Positions 1 to 7,770 of a DNA stretch of 64,000 bases are shown piece by piece (the stretch's first letter is position 1; each line of letters opens with the position of its first letter). The translations under genes were made by a program, and so were the position numbers. Source of the DNA: Syntrophorhabdaceae bacterium (GTDB lineage: Bacteria; Desulfobacterota; Syntrophorhabdia; Syntrophorhabdales; Syntrophorhabdaceae); assembly GCA_028698615.1 (NCBI GenBank), contig JAQVWF010000008.1, positions 1-64,000 on the forward strand, read 5' to 3'. The notes beneath the pieces are model-generated. The model ran no database searches. It saw only the letters and a list, made by a program, of their open reading frames with translations, and was not told the DNA's origin.

Positions 1-47
1 GCTTCGGGAGCAAGAGGCCGCTGGTTCAAATCCAGTCATCCCGACCA
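1..47 (+). tRNA. tRNA-Pro (anticodon CGG), 3' part only
   Basis: The window opens inside the anticodon stem. The loop TTCGGGA gives anticodon CGG at bases 5-7, and the visible stem ends GC/GC pair. A variable stretch AGGCC follows, then a T arm GCTGG-TTCAAAT-CCAGT, the acceptor strand CATCCCG, discriminator A and an encoded CCA ending at base 47. The 5' half lies outside the window. An acceptor end implying a CGGGATG 5' strand is typical of bacterial tRNA-Pro. Confidence 0.88.
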
Positions 48-234
48 TTCTTCTGCGCGTTCCATCATTATCCGCATAGCATAAAATCAAGCACACCATG
101 ACCTGATGAAACACATGTGTTCTCTGGAAATAAGGGGAGGGATATCTTTGTGGCCGGCAGGTGTGACATCCTGTCTGAACAAATCGCTGCAAAACATTGC
201 GTGATATGGGTGCATGCAGATCGGCCTCGATCGG

Positions 235-1590
235 CTACTCTGTTTGAGTGTCCGCTTTCTCAGGCTCCCCATCACTTTTCAGCGGAACGACGAGTATCTT
301 GTCTATCCTGTTTCCATCCATGTCCACGACCTCAAAACGCCAATCCGACCATTCAAACGCGGAACCCGTGGAAGGAATACTGGAAAAATGAAAAAGCATG
401 AAACCGGCGATCGTATGATAATGGTCCATGTCTTCCTCGGGCATGGCATCGATCCCGAAGAGCTCTTTGAACCTATCAATGGGGAACAGTCCGTCGATCA
501 GCCAGGAACCATCTTCGCGGCGAACAACGTCAAGGTCCGCAGCCACTTCCGAGGACGGCAGGTCGCCTACCATGGCTTCCAGTATATTGTGGAGCGTGAC
601 GATGCCCTGGACCGTCCCGTACTCATCGATGACCAGAGCCAGGTGGGTTGCGGACTGCTTGAAGAGTCCCAGCACCTTGAGCGCCCGCAGTCGTTCCGGC
701 ACGTAGAGGGGTTGCCTGAGGACCAGGTGTATGCCCTCCCCCTTTGCGCCCATGGACTGCGCCCAAAGATCTTTGACAGAGACAACACCCACTATATTAT
801 CAGGGTCCTTGCTGTACACCGGAAAGGAGGAATGGCCGCTTGCCGTGATCTTTTCCGTTATCTCCTCGGGACGGGCGTCGATATTGAGAGAGACGATATC
901 GGGCCTCGGCGTCATCAGATCATTCACATCAAGATCCCCAAGATCCAGTGCGCGGTTCACAACATCCTGTTCGTCCTTTTCCATTATCCCCGCCCGCGTG
1001 CTCTCCTCGATGATGATCTTTATCTCGGCTTCGGTGTGTGACGCGTCCTCCTTTGGACGCGCCCCAAAGATACTCAAAACCGCATTGGTCGACAGGCTCA
1101 AGAGAAAACTGAAAGGTTTGACGAGCCGCGTCACGAAACCCATTGGCGCGGCCATAAAAGAAGAGATCCTCTCCGGATTATTGAGCGCCAATCTCTTGGG
1201 AACCAGTTCTCCTATTATGAGAGACAGGTAGGTGATCCCGACAACAACGACTCCAATTCCAACGGCCTGGCCATATTTGCCGATGAAAACAATACCGCTT
1301 AACCAGTTGCCGAGGCTTTTCGCAATGGTCGCGCCACCGAACACCCCGGCCAGAATACCCACGAGAGAAATACCGATCTGTATCGTGGAAAGGAACCTGT
1401 TGGGGTCTCCGATGGCATCGAGCGCCTTTTCCGCCCCGGCGTCACCGTCATCGGCCCGTTGCTGAAGGCGTGACTTTCGGGAGGACACCATCGCCATTTC
1501 CGTCATTGCAAGAATGCCGTTGACCACGATGAGCGCAAGTATAATGATAATTTCCGTCTGGATGGACAAGGATCGGGGAACGTCATTCAT
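235..1590 (-). CDS. CNNM/CorC-family membrane protein with CBS pair
   Basis: A 451-residue protein of the HlyC/CorC (CNNM, DUF21) family. The N-terminal ~190 residues hold the hydrophobic CNNM domain, starting with a membrane segment at about residues 11-30. Two CBS domains follow (about 200-330), the first opening with the LMTPRPDI-type motif usual in this family. The C-terminal CorC_HlyC domain (about 345-430) contains the IDGLFPIDRFKELFG region. Family members are inner-membrane proteins linked to Mg2+/Co2+ efflux or resistance; the old name 'hemolysin' is not supported by function. Length is normal. The gene stands alone between the tRNA and the AAA ATPase. Confidence 0.9.
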   Translation of the reverse strand: MNDVPRSLSIQTEIIIILALIVVNGILAMTEMAMVSSRKSRLQQRADDGDAGAEKALDAIGDPNRFLSTIQIGISLVGILAGVFGGATIAKSLGNWLSGIVFIGKYGQAVGIGVVVVGITYLSLIIGELVPKRLALNNPERISSFMAAPMGFVTRLVKPFSFLLSLSTNAVLSIFGARPKEDASHTEAEIKIIIEESTRAGIMEKDEQDVVNRALDLGDLDVNDLMTPRPDIVSLNIDARPEEITEKITASGHSSFPVYSKDPDNIVGVVSVKDLWAQSMGAKGEGIHLVLRQPLYVPERLRALKVLGLFKQSATHLALVIDEYGTVQGIVTLHNILEAMVGDLPSSEVAADLDVVRREDGSWLIDGLFPIDRFKELFGIDAMPEEDMDHYHTIAGFMLFHFSSIPSTGSAFEWSDWRFEVVDMDGNRIDKILVVPLKSDGEPEKADTQTE

Positions 1591-1742
1591 GATAAGGCAT
1601 ATAGTATACTACAGTTCGGGCACCGAAGACAAAATTGTCTGCCGCTGGAGGGCACATGTACCTCAATCCCATCATGCCATGGAATTCTCAACGACTCCAT
1701 CTGTTGTCTCCGGAGATGCAGGAAGAAGACTCTTCCCGGGGT

Positions 1743-2891
1743 CTAACCCTGGTCCGCCGCTCTTTGCTTTTCCAGCCAGCCCGCCGGATTGCAGATATGG
1801 ACATCCAGACCGGCAATGTGTTTTTCATAGCCCGGCATGGAAATGGGAGAAATAATATAATTGTTTCCTTCGGGATACCAGTTCCGGAACAGTTTGAGCC
1901 CCGCGGGGTTGAAGACGTCAGGGTCCCACTCACACTCGATGGCATCTACCCCGTCTTCCGTGCCGGGGACAATGAAATCGACCTTTCGGTCATCTGCCCA
2001 TCGCCAGTATTGAACCTGTGAGTCCCGCACATGGGTTTCAAGATATTCAAGGACGACGTGCTCCCAGAGGGGATCATGGTCATCCGGGCGCAGCGGGTCC
2101 CACCCTCTTGCAAAACTCACGAAACCGGTATCGAACCCATAGACCCTGGGCATCTTTATTATCTCCTTCTGCCCTCTTCCATGGAACGGCCGCACGATGG
2201 TTATTGCCCGGGTAGCTTCCAGGGCCCTCACATGCTCCGCAACGGTGGGACGGCTTATACGCAGGGTTTCAGATGCCCGGGCTGTCTCGAAAGGTTCTCC
2301 GCTTTGCCTCAAAAGATACTCGAAGAGCATGTTGAACTTATCGGCATCGCGGAAGGCAAAGGACTGTTGAATATCCCGTTCAAAAAAGGTATCCATCCAT
2401 TCGCGATAAAACCCAGCTGGCCTTGGAGCTGTCAGAAGCACCTCGGGAAGGCCTCCGTGGTAAAGCCGCTTTTCCAGGGAAACATTGAATGCAGGGAGTT
2501 CGTCCCACAGGACAGGGCCAAGATGAATAAGACGCCTCCTGTCTCCCAGAATGTCAGTGGTCTTGCCTGCGGCCACGGTAGATGAGGCGGCGATGATCTT
2601 CAACCGGGGAAAGAGATCAGCACCCGTCTTAAGGACGGCCATGGCGCCGGGAAACCTGTGAATGTCGTCAAAGGCAACAACGGGGCGATCGCAGGCGCGA
2701 AAGAACAGTTCCGGATCCTCTCCGATATGGGCCGAGAGGACCGGGTCACAGTCGACATAGAGCATCCGCTCCGTCCCCAGACCCCGGACGAGGCTTGTCT
2801 TTCCCGCCCCTTTCACGCCGGAGAGCCAAACAATGGGTGCTTCCCTCCAGGCATCTTCTATTCTCTCTATCCACGTCGATCGTTCTATCAT
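1743..2891 (-). CDS. AAA ATPase with DUF4143 domain
   Basis: A 382-residue P-loop protein. The Walker A motif GVKGAGKT is at residues 25-32 and a Walker B-like VVAFDD is near residue 71-76. A helix-turn-helix-like stretch around SETLRISRPTVAEH follows, then a DUF4143/PD-(D/E)XK-like C-terminal domain with VDFIVPG and AIECEW. Such AAA_14-DUF4143 proteins are widespread in bacteria and archaea, often in many copies, and their cellular role is not settled. It is a single-gene unit on the minus strand with no obvious partner. Confidence 0.85.
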   Translation of the reverse strand: MIERSTWIERIEDAWREAPIVWLSGVKGAGKTSLVRGLGTERMLYVDCDPVLSAHIGEDPELFFRACDRPVVAFDDIHRFPGAMAVLKTGADLFPRLKIIAASSTVAAGKTTDILGDRRRLIHLGPVLWDELPAFNVSLEKRLYHGGLPEVLLTAPRPAGFYREWMDTFFERDIQQSFAFRDADKFNMLFEYLLRQSGEPFETARASETLRISRPTVAEHVRALEATRAITIVRPFHGRGQKEIIKMPRVYGFDTGFVSFARGWDPLRPDDHDPLWEHVVLEYLETHVRDSQVQYWRWADDRKVDFIVPGTEDGVDAIECEWDPDVFNPAGLKLFRNWYPEGNNYIISPISMPGYEKHIAGLDVHICNPAGWLEKQRAADQG

Positions 2892-3083
2892 GCAGGGAAG
2901 ATAGTTACCATATATTCGGAATAAACGTCAAGTAGAGCATGGAAGTTACATCCTGTCCCGTCCTCCCTCGTCTCGATGGTTATCGGCATTTTTCCTCCAT
3001 CCCACCCTGCGCAAAATCCTTTAAATACATGGTAATCTCTGGTAGTTTAAAATGAGGACCAGGGCAGGGGTAAGAGGCAGTAC

Positions 3084-3127
3084 GTAATGGGAAGGAAAAG
3101 CAAGCCGTTTTTCCTGTTACCCGTTAC
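3084..3127. repeat. imperfect inverted repeat upstream of yjbQ
   Basis: The left arm GTAATGGGAAGGAAAA (3084-3099) faces the right arm at 3108-3127, whose complement reads GTAACGGGTAACAGGAAAA. The two agree apart from small gaps and could fold into a long hairpin in the 274-base spacer between the AAA ATPase and yjbQ. It is not followed by a clear T-run. It resembles other intergenic inverted repeats in this window in style but not in core sequence. The rest of the spacer shows nothing recognisable. Confidence 0.5.
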
Positions 3128-3165
3128 CTATCACCCATGCTGCGTCATCACGAGAGGCGGGTAAT

Positions 3166-3585
3166 ATGAAGATCGTTAGCAAGCACAAAGAGTTTTCAAC
3201 GCAGGGCAGCGGGGACCTTATCGATATAACCCGGGAGCTGGTCGACGCCCTGGCTAAAAGCGGCCTCGCCGCAGGCGCCATGACTGTCTTTGTGCAGGGT
3301 TCCACGGCGGGCATCACCACCTTCGAATACGAGCCGGGACTTATCGGCGACGTGAGGGAATTCTACGAAAAGATAGTCCCCTCTGACCGCGGCTATCACC
3401 ACGATGAAACCTGGGGCGATGCCAACGGCTTCAGTCACCTCAGGGCCACTCTGACGGGTCAGTCGCTGACCGTACCATTCGATGCAGGCAGACTCCTCCT
3501 CGGGACCTGGCAGCAAGTGGTCCTCGCCGAGTTCGACAATCAGCCCCGGAAGCGGCTCGTGGTGATCCAGATGATAGGAGAATAA
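3166..3585 (+). CDS. yjbQ: YjbQ/UPF0047 family protein
   Basis: A 139-residue protein that matches the YjbQ (UPF0047) family over its whole length. It has the conserved central Gly-Ser-Thr-Ala-Gly-Ile-Thr region (QGSTAGITTFEYEPG), the HHDETWGDANGFSHL segment with its conserved His and Asn, and the C-terminal LLLGTWQQVVLAEFDN strand region. The family is annotated as a secondary thiamine-phosphate synthase because some members show weak activity or complement thiE mutants; the true role is uncertain. It lies 12 bases upstream of a lipoprotein gene on the same strand and may be cotranscribed with it. Confidence 0.9.
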   Translation: MKIVSKHKEFSTQGSGDLIDITRELVDALAKSGLAAGAMTVFVQGSTAGITTFEYEPGLIGDVREFYEKIVPSDRGYHHDETWGDANGFSHLRATLTGQSLTVPFDAGRLLLGTWQQVVLAEFDNQPRKRLVVIQMIGE

Positions 3586-3597
3586 AAGGGCAACGAC

Positions 3598-4119
3598 ATG
3601 CTTGACATAGACCGGAGATTCCTCATGCGCATCTTTGTCCTCGGGGGAAATTGCATAAGGATTTTCGTTTGTCTCGGAATCGCCCTCCTCCTGCTTTCGT
3701 CTGCCGGATGCAGGAAGCCGGAACCTGCCCGGGTCATCCTTTTAGTGGAGGGTCAGCTTTTCTCCGGCGCGCTGGTCATCATCGACGGAAAAGAGGCGGG
3801 AAAGTTGACGCAGACCCTCATCAAACCCGACGGTAAGCTCTTTATCGACGGCATCTACAGTGTCACCTTGCCCCCCGGCCACCGGGACATCCCGGAAGAG
3901 GACGACTACGAGGGAACCCTTGACTCTCTCGCCCTCAAGGCCGGTGAACACACCATCCTCCTCGAGACGAACGACGGGAAAACCTTACAGATCACGGCCG
4001 ATATACCCCCGGGCCGTCACCTCGTCACGTATCTCTCCGACGATGGCAAGCTGACATGGAACAACACCAAACTGGACGCCGCCCCCGGGACAACGGTCAT
4101 CATACGTTCCACGAAGTAG
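3598..4119 (+). CDS. predicted lipoprotein of unknown function
   Basis: A 173-residue exported protein. The N-terminus carries a hydrophobic stretch ending in the lipobox LLSSAGC, so Cys38 would be the lipidated residue. The mature part is about 135 residues, rich in beta-type sequence, with PEGA-like features (ALVIIDGKEAGKL and a GEHTILLETNDG segment). This suggests a small beta-sandwich surface domain. Two starts are plausible: the one given (AAAGGG eight bases upstream) and a Met codon at 3625 (GGAG upstream), which leaves a more ordinary n-region. No specific family is recognised. It follows yjbQ closely. Confidence 0.75.
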   Translation: MLDIDRRFLMRIFVLGGNCIRIFVCLGIALLLLSSAGCRKPEPARVILLVEGQLFSGALVIIDGKEAGKLTQTLIKPDGKLFIDGIYSVTLPPGHRDIPEEDDYEGTLDSLALKAGEHTILLETNDGKTLQITADIPPGRHLVTYLSDDGKLTWNNTKLDAAPGTTVIIRSTK

Positions 4120-4151
4120 GGATTGGTTATTGTTTATTATCTTCTGTGTGG

Positions 4152-4607
4152 CTATTGTCTTCTCATCCCTCCCGGGTCGTGGGAGACGGTGAAGATGAGG
4201 ATGTTCCTGTTGGAGCTTCGCTTGTATTCGATGTTTCTCGCGGCTCTTTTCATGATCTTCGTTGACGGTTTCTCGCCGGCTGCGAAGAAATCATCCACCT
4301 CGGGGAACGTGCCTGCGAGCAGCATATTGAAGGGCGCACCCGTGTCGGAGATGGTGATATAGAGCGCGCCGGTGTCATGAACGGAACAGGAGATCTCTAT
4401 CTCGGCGGCCGTCTGGCGGCACGCAAACCGTATGATATTGTTGACGGCTTCTTCAATGGCACGGCAGAGGTCTTCCACGGTGGTGTCGCTGTAGCAACAC
4501 TCCAGGGCCATGGAGCGGACGAAACCAACAAACTCCGGTACGAAGGACGCCTCGGCGGGTCTTGTGATCACGTCGGGTGGTGCATCGGTCTCTTTCATTC
4601 TTGTCAT
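4152..4607 (-). CDS. RsbW-like anti-sigma/ATP-binding kinase
   Basis: A 151-residue GHKL ATPase domain protein (HATPase_c_2 type). It shows the N-box IEEAVNN at about residues 51-57 and a G1-type DTGAPF at 88-93, with no dimerisation or receiver domain. This is the architecture of serine kinases such as RsbW/SpoIIAB that bind sigma factors or phosphorylate STAS anti-anti-sigma proteins. It starts 26 bases after the MEMO-family gene on the minus strand, so the two are probably one operon. No STAS partner is seen in the window, so the target is unknown. Confidence 0.82.
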   Translation of the reverse strand: MTRMKETDAPPDVITRPAEASFVPEFVGFVRSMALECCYSDTTVEDLCRAIEEAVNNIIRFACRQTAAEIEISCSVHDTGALYITISDTGAPFNMLLAGTFPEVDDFFAAGEKPSTKIMKRAARNIEYKRSSNRNILIFTVSHDPGGMRRQ

Positions 4608-4633
4608 GGTAACCTCAATCGCTTTTCAGAATC

Positions 4634-5833
4634 TTATCGCCGGTAGAAGACACCACCGGCGAAGCTCACCGAAGACTGCCCGTCCGTCCATTGCTCATAG
4701 CTCACTATGTCGGATGTGCATCCTTCAAGAAGCTTGAGCTGGAAAAAGATGGGGGTAAGGCCGCAGATCCTTCGGCTGTCCCCTTCGTTCTGTATGGCAC
4801 GGAAAAAAGCATCCCCGTCTACGTTCCTGATATGTTCCAGAAGACCCGCGTCCTTTTGTCGCGAACTCTCAAGGGTCATGCCGTCGAGGGGATAACGGTC
4901 ACCGAACTGCGCCCCGATGTGAGCGAGATCGGCCCCCGAGAGGATGCAGTAAGGCTTACCGTAGGCATGAAGGACATTCCTCAGGTTTTCCGTGAGAAGC
5001 CTCACCTCTTCGTCATCCGTCCCCTTCATGCCACCAACGTATTCATGCATGGATCCCGTCAGGATGGGCAAAACCTCGAAATCCTCCTGGATCATGAACT
5101 GGATGAGAGGCAGCTGCAGTTCAATGGAATGCTCGGAACGGTGCGGCCACTCGTCTATGTACCTCTTCAGAAGATCGTTCCCTTCGATGAGCTCCCGCAG
5201 TCCCTGCCCGCAGGATATGGTTTCCAGGGGCGTCTCGAAATCCTTGAGGGATATGCTCCAGAGACCCTCGGTGAAACGATGGGAGGTACCGAAAATGACG
5301 ATGAGCGGTTTGGCCCCCCGCCTCAGGTAGGGATATATCTCGCGATACACCTTAATGCCCCTCTCGTAGTCGATATGGGGTGCAAGAATGCCCGCAACTT
5401 CCCCTGATGGGACAACATTTTCCACACTGCCGTCGAACATCTCATCAAGGAAAGACAGGAGTTCCATCCGGTTCGATGCGTAGCCCTTTCCTGCCAGGTA
5501 TGCCTTTCTCACCGGCGCGTTGCAGTACTCATCACGCAGTTCCTTCACATACGTGTCGTAACGGTCGCCCTCGAGGAAAAAGTTTTCTTCCATCACCCGC
5601 ACAAGGTCCTCTATGTGCTCCAGATACACCATCTCTCCGACGGTGCGCATGAATTCCGCCTGAATGTCCCGAAGCGTTCTGGTTCCGTCCATGAGGGACA
5701 CCATGAAGGCCACGTCCCTCGACACGGCGAGGGCCTGCTCCACGACGCCTGCGGCGTCACGCAGGAGTATAAGCTCCTGCCCTTCCTGCTCAAAGGGGAC
5801 TGCCTCGATAAAACGAAGTTTCGGCCTTTCCAT
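4634..5833 (-). CDS. AmmeMemoRadiSam system protein B (MEMO family)
   Basis: A protein of about 399 residues. The first ~130 residues form an alpha-helical extension. The C-terminal ~270 residues match the MEMO1 family, with APHIDYERG, the conserved FGTSHR loop, HSIELQLPLIQF, and SGADLAHIGAQFG. MEMO proteins usually act in an uncharacterised system with an AMMECR1 protein and a radical SAM enzyme; neither partner is in this window. The frame stays open to 5911, but the extra 26 residues look unconserved and no ribosome site supports that start, so the Met at 5833 is preferred. It is divergent from hdrC. Confidence 0.85.
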   Translation of the reverse strand: MERPKLRFIEAVPFEQEGQELILLRDAAGVVEQALAVSRDVAFMVSLMDGTRTLRDIQAEFMRTVGEMVYLEHIEDLVRVMEENFFLEGDRYDTYVKELRDEYCNAPVRKAYLAGKGYASNRMELLSFLDEMFDGSVENVVPSGEVAGILAPHIDYERGIKVYREIYPYLRRGAKPLIVIFGTSHRFTEGLWSISLKDFETPLETISCGQGLRELIEGNDLLKRYIDEWPHRSEHSIELQLPLIQFMIQEDFEVLPILTGSMHEYVGGMKGTDDEEVRLLTENLRNVLHAYGKPYCILSGADLAHIGAQFGDRYPLDGMTLESSRQKDAGLLEHIRNVDGDAFFRAIQNEGDSRRICGLTPIFFQLKLLEGCTSDIVSYEQWTDGQSSVSFAGGVFYRR

Positions 5834-5942
5834 GCCACAAGGTATACCATAACGGCGCCAAAGATGGAAGACGGCAGGAGGCCGCGGCGAGGAAAATCCA
5901 TTTGACATCACGGAGATAAAATTTAAGAATAAGAGTCTGACT

Positions 5943-6479
5943 ATGCCGCACCCTTCTTTCCTCGACGAAATTGAAACAAGGTCAGAGGTGACCGTTTCAG
6001 AGTGTTACCAGTGCTGCCGCTGCACCAACGGATGCCCCGTCGCCTCCGACATGGAGATCGTCCCCCACAGGGTTATGGGCTACATCCTCAAAGGCGAGCG
6101 CGAAAAGGTCCTGTCGTCGACCTCCCCGTGGAGGTGTCTCCAGTGTGCCACCTGCAGCATCCGCTGCCCGAACGGCATCGACATCGCCCATGTCTTCGAG
6201 ATCCTGAGGCGGCTGGCCATCGAATCGGGGCTTGCCGCAAAGGGCGGCACCTGGTGTTTTGACGACCTCATCATTAAAAGCGTCGCAAGACACGGCCGCC
6301 TCAGCGAGTTGGAAGCGGTCACGCGCTATCGCCTGTCGAACAGGGAGTTCCTGAAAGATGCCGCCATGGGAATTGACATGCTGAAGAGGGGAAGGATCGG
6401 CCTGACATCGCACAATGTCCGCGGCAGGAAAACGCTGGGAGCGATCATACGGGAAATACGGGAGAGGACCGGCACATGA
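5943..6479 (+). CDS. hdrC: HdrC-like iron-sulfur subunit
   Basis: A 178-residue cytoplasmic protein with two [4Fe-4S] motifs, CYQCCRCTNGCP and CLQCATCSIRCP, spaced as in heterodisulfide reductase subunit C. HdrC carries electrons between the flavin subunit HdrA and the CCG subunit HdrB. The length is typical for bacterial HdrC. The stop overlaps the start of hdrB by four bases (ATGA). The order hdrC-hdrB-wHTH-hdrA-mvhD on one strand makes an HdrABC-MvhD-like complex likely. Bacteria lack CoM-S-S-CoB, so the disulfide or other acceptor is unknown. Confidence 0.92.
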   Translation: MPHPSFLDEIETRSEVTVSECYQCCRCTNGCPVASDMEIVPHRVMGYILKGEREKVLSSTSPWRCLQCATCSIRCPNGIDIAHVFEILRRLAIESGLAAKGGTWCFDDLIIKSVARHGRLSELEAVTRYRLSNREFLKDAAMGIDMLKRGRIGLTSHNVRGRKTLGAIIREIRERTGT

Positions 6480-7348
6480 TCACCCTCTCCTACTACCCCG
6501 GCTGCTCCCTGAGATCCTCGAGCGCCTTCTATGACCGCTCCCTGCGAAAGGTCCTCTCCTTTTACGGGGTGAACCTGAAGGAACTTGACGACTGGTCGTG
6601 CTGCGGGGCCGCCGCCGCGCCGGCCATCAACGAAGAACTGGCGGACGTGTTGAGCGCACGCAACATCGCCCTCGCTGAGCGGGCCGGCCTTCATCTCCTT
6701 GCCCCCTGCTCGGCCTGCTACGCCCGCACAAAAGCGGGCGCCATGAAGATAGCCGGACGCAGGCGGACACGGGATATGGTCAACCAGGCCCTGGCCCCCA
6801 TGCACTGCAGCGGCTCCGTGGAGGTCAAGAACATCATCGAGGTCTTTCTCGAGTACGTAGGCATCGAGCGGATAGCCGCTTCGGTAGAGTACGGCATCGG
6901 TTCCATCCGCGCTGTACCCTATTACGGGTGTCTTCTCACCCGTATCATGGGGGCCCCCTCTTCCGACGATCGTGAAGATCCCTCAGGCATGGATGTCCTT
7001 CTCGATGCCCTCGGCGTCGATGTAGTTCCCTGGCAATACAAGACCGAATGCTGTGGAGCGGGGTCAACGGTCACGAACAGCGACACGACGGCGGAGCTTT
7101 CCGGGCGCATCATGACGATGGCCCTGCGTGCGGGGGCTAGCGCCATTGTCACCACCTGCCCCCTCTGCCAGCTCAATCTCGACCTCACCGTCCACCTGAG
7201 AGAAGACCTCGCGAAGATCCCCGTCCTCTTCCTGACGGAGATCTTCGAACTCGCCCTTTTCGGCTCCACCGGGGGTACCAGGGGACACCTTATATCCATG
7301 GCCGATATAGAACGATCGGTGGAAACGCTCGGAGGCGACAGCGCATGA
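6476..7348 (+). CDS. hdrB: HdrB-like CCG-domain subunit
   Basis: A 290-residue protein with two CCG domains. The first has Cys10, Cys42-Cys43 and Cys78-x-x-Cys81. The second has YYGC, ECCGAG and CPLC in the same order. In methanogen HdrB these cysteines bind two non-cubane [4Fe-4S] clusters that reduce the disulfide substrate, and all the cysteines appear to be kept here. It overlaps hdrC and the following small gene by four bases each, showing tight translational coupling. The physiological substrate is not shown by sequence. Confidence 0.92.
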   Translation: MITLSYYPGCSLRSSSAFYDRSLRKVLSFYGVNLKELDDWSCCGAAAAPAINEELADVLSARNIALAERAGLHLLAPCSACYARTKAGAMKIAGRRRTRDMVNQALAPMHCSGSVEVKNIIEVFLEYVGIERIAASVEYGIGSIRAVPYYGCLLTRIMGAPSSDDREDPSGMDVLLDALGVDVVPWQYKTECCGAGSTVTNSDTTAELSGRIMTMALRAGASAIVTTCPLCQLNLDLTVHLREDLAKIPVLFLTEIFELALFGSTGGTRGHLISMADIERSVETLGGDSA

Positions 7349-7728
7349 GGGAGCCGGGGGATGTCTGCTGCCTCGACAACGGGCGCGACGGGATGCTCGC
7401 CTATGTAAGGAGCCACGATCCCGACGGAGCCGAAAGGCTCGAAAAGCTCCTTAAGAGAAAAGACGTTCTCATGACAGGGAACTCCTACGGCGAGCGCCTG
7501 ACGGAGCGGCAATTCTCTCTTGTTTTCGATCCCTTGCTCGCCCGCGCCGTGGAGCGTTCTCAGATACTGGAAAGTCTCGGAGCCGGGGAGGCGTCCGTGC
7601 CGGACCTTGCCGGGAAACTGGGAATGGCGGCGAGGGTCGTCTTCGATCACCTGAAGGAACTGGCGCGGAGGGACCTTGTCGAGATCGCGGGCTACGAAGA
7701 CCGCGACGCACTGTACAGGAGAAAATGA
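7345..7728 (+). CDS. small winged-helix-like protein inside hdr operon
   Basis: A 127-residue protein whose ATG overlaps the hdrB stop. The C-terminal ~60 residues (about 68-127) look like a winged helix: a helix-turn-helix (ASVPDLAGKLGMAARVVFDH), then a short wing region ending LYRRK. The first half contains a Cys-Cys pair at residues 8-9 and no known domain. It might be a local regulator of the operon or a structural partner of the Hdr complex. Its position between hdrB and hdrA, with overlaps, argues that it is made in step with them. No family name is given. Confidence 0.75.
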   Translation: MREPGDVCCLDNGRDGMLAYVRSHDPDGAERLEKLLKRKDVLMTGNSYGERLTERQFSLVFDPLLARAVERSQILESLGAGEASVPDLAGKLGMAARVVFDHLKELARRDLVEIAGYEDRDALYRRK

Positions 7729-7770
7729 AACCGAATCGGAGAAGATCACCCACGGAAGGGAACGGCCCGA

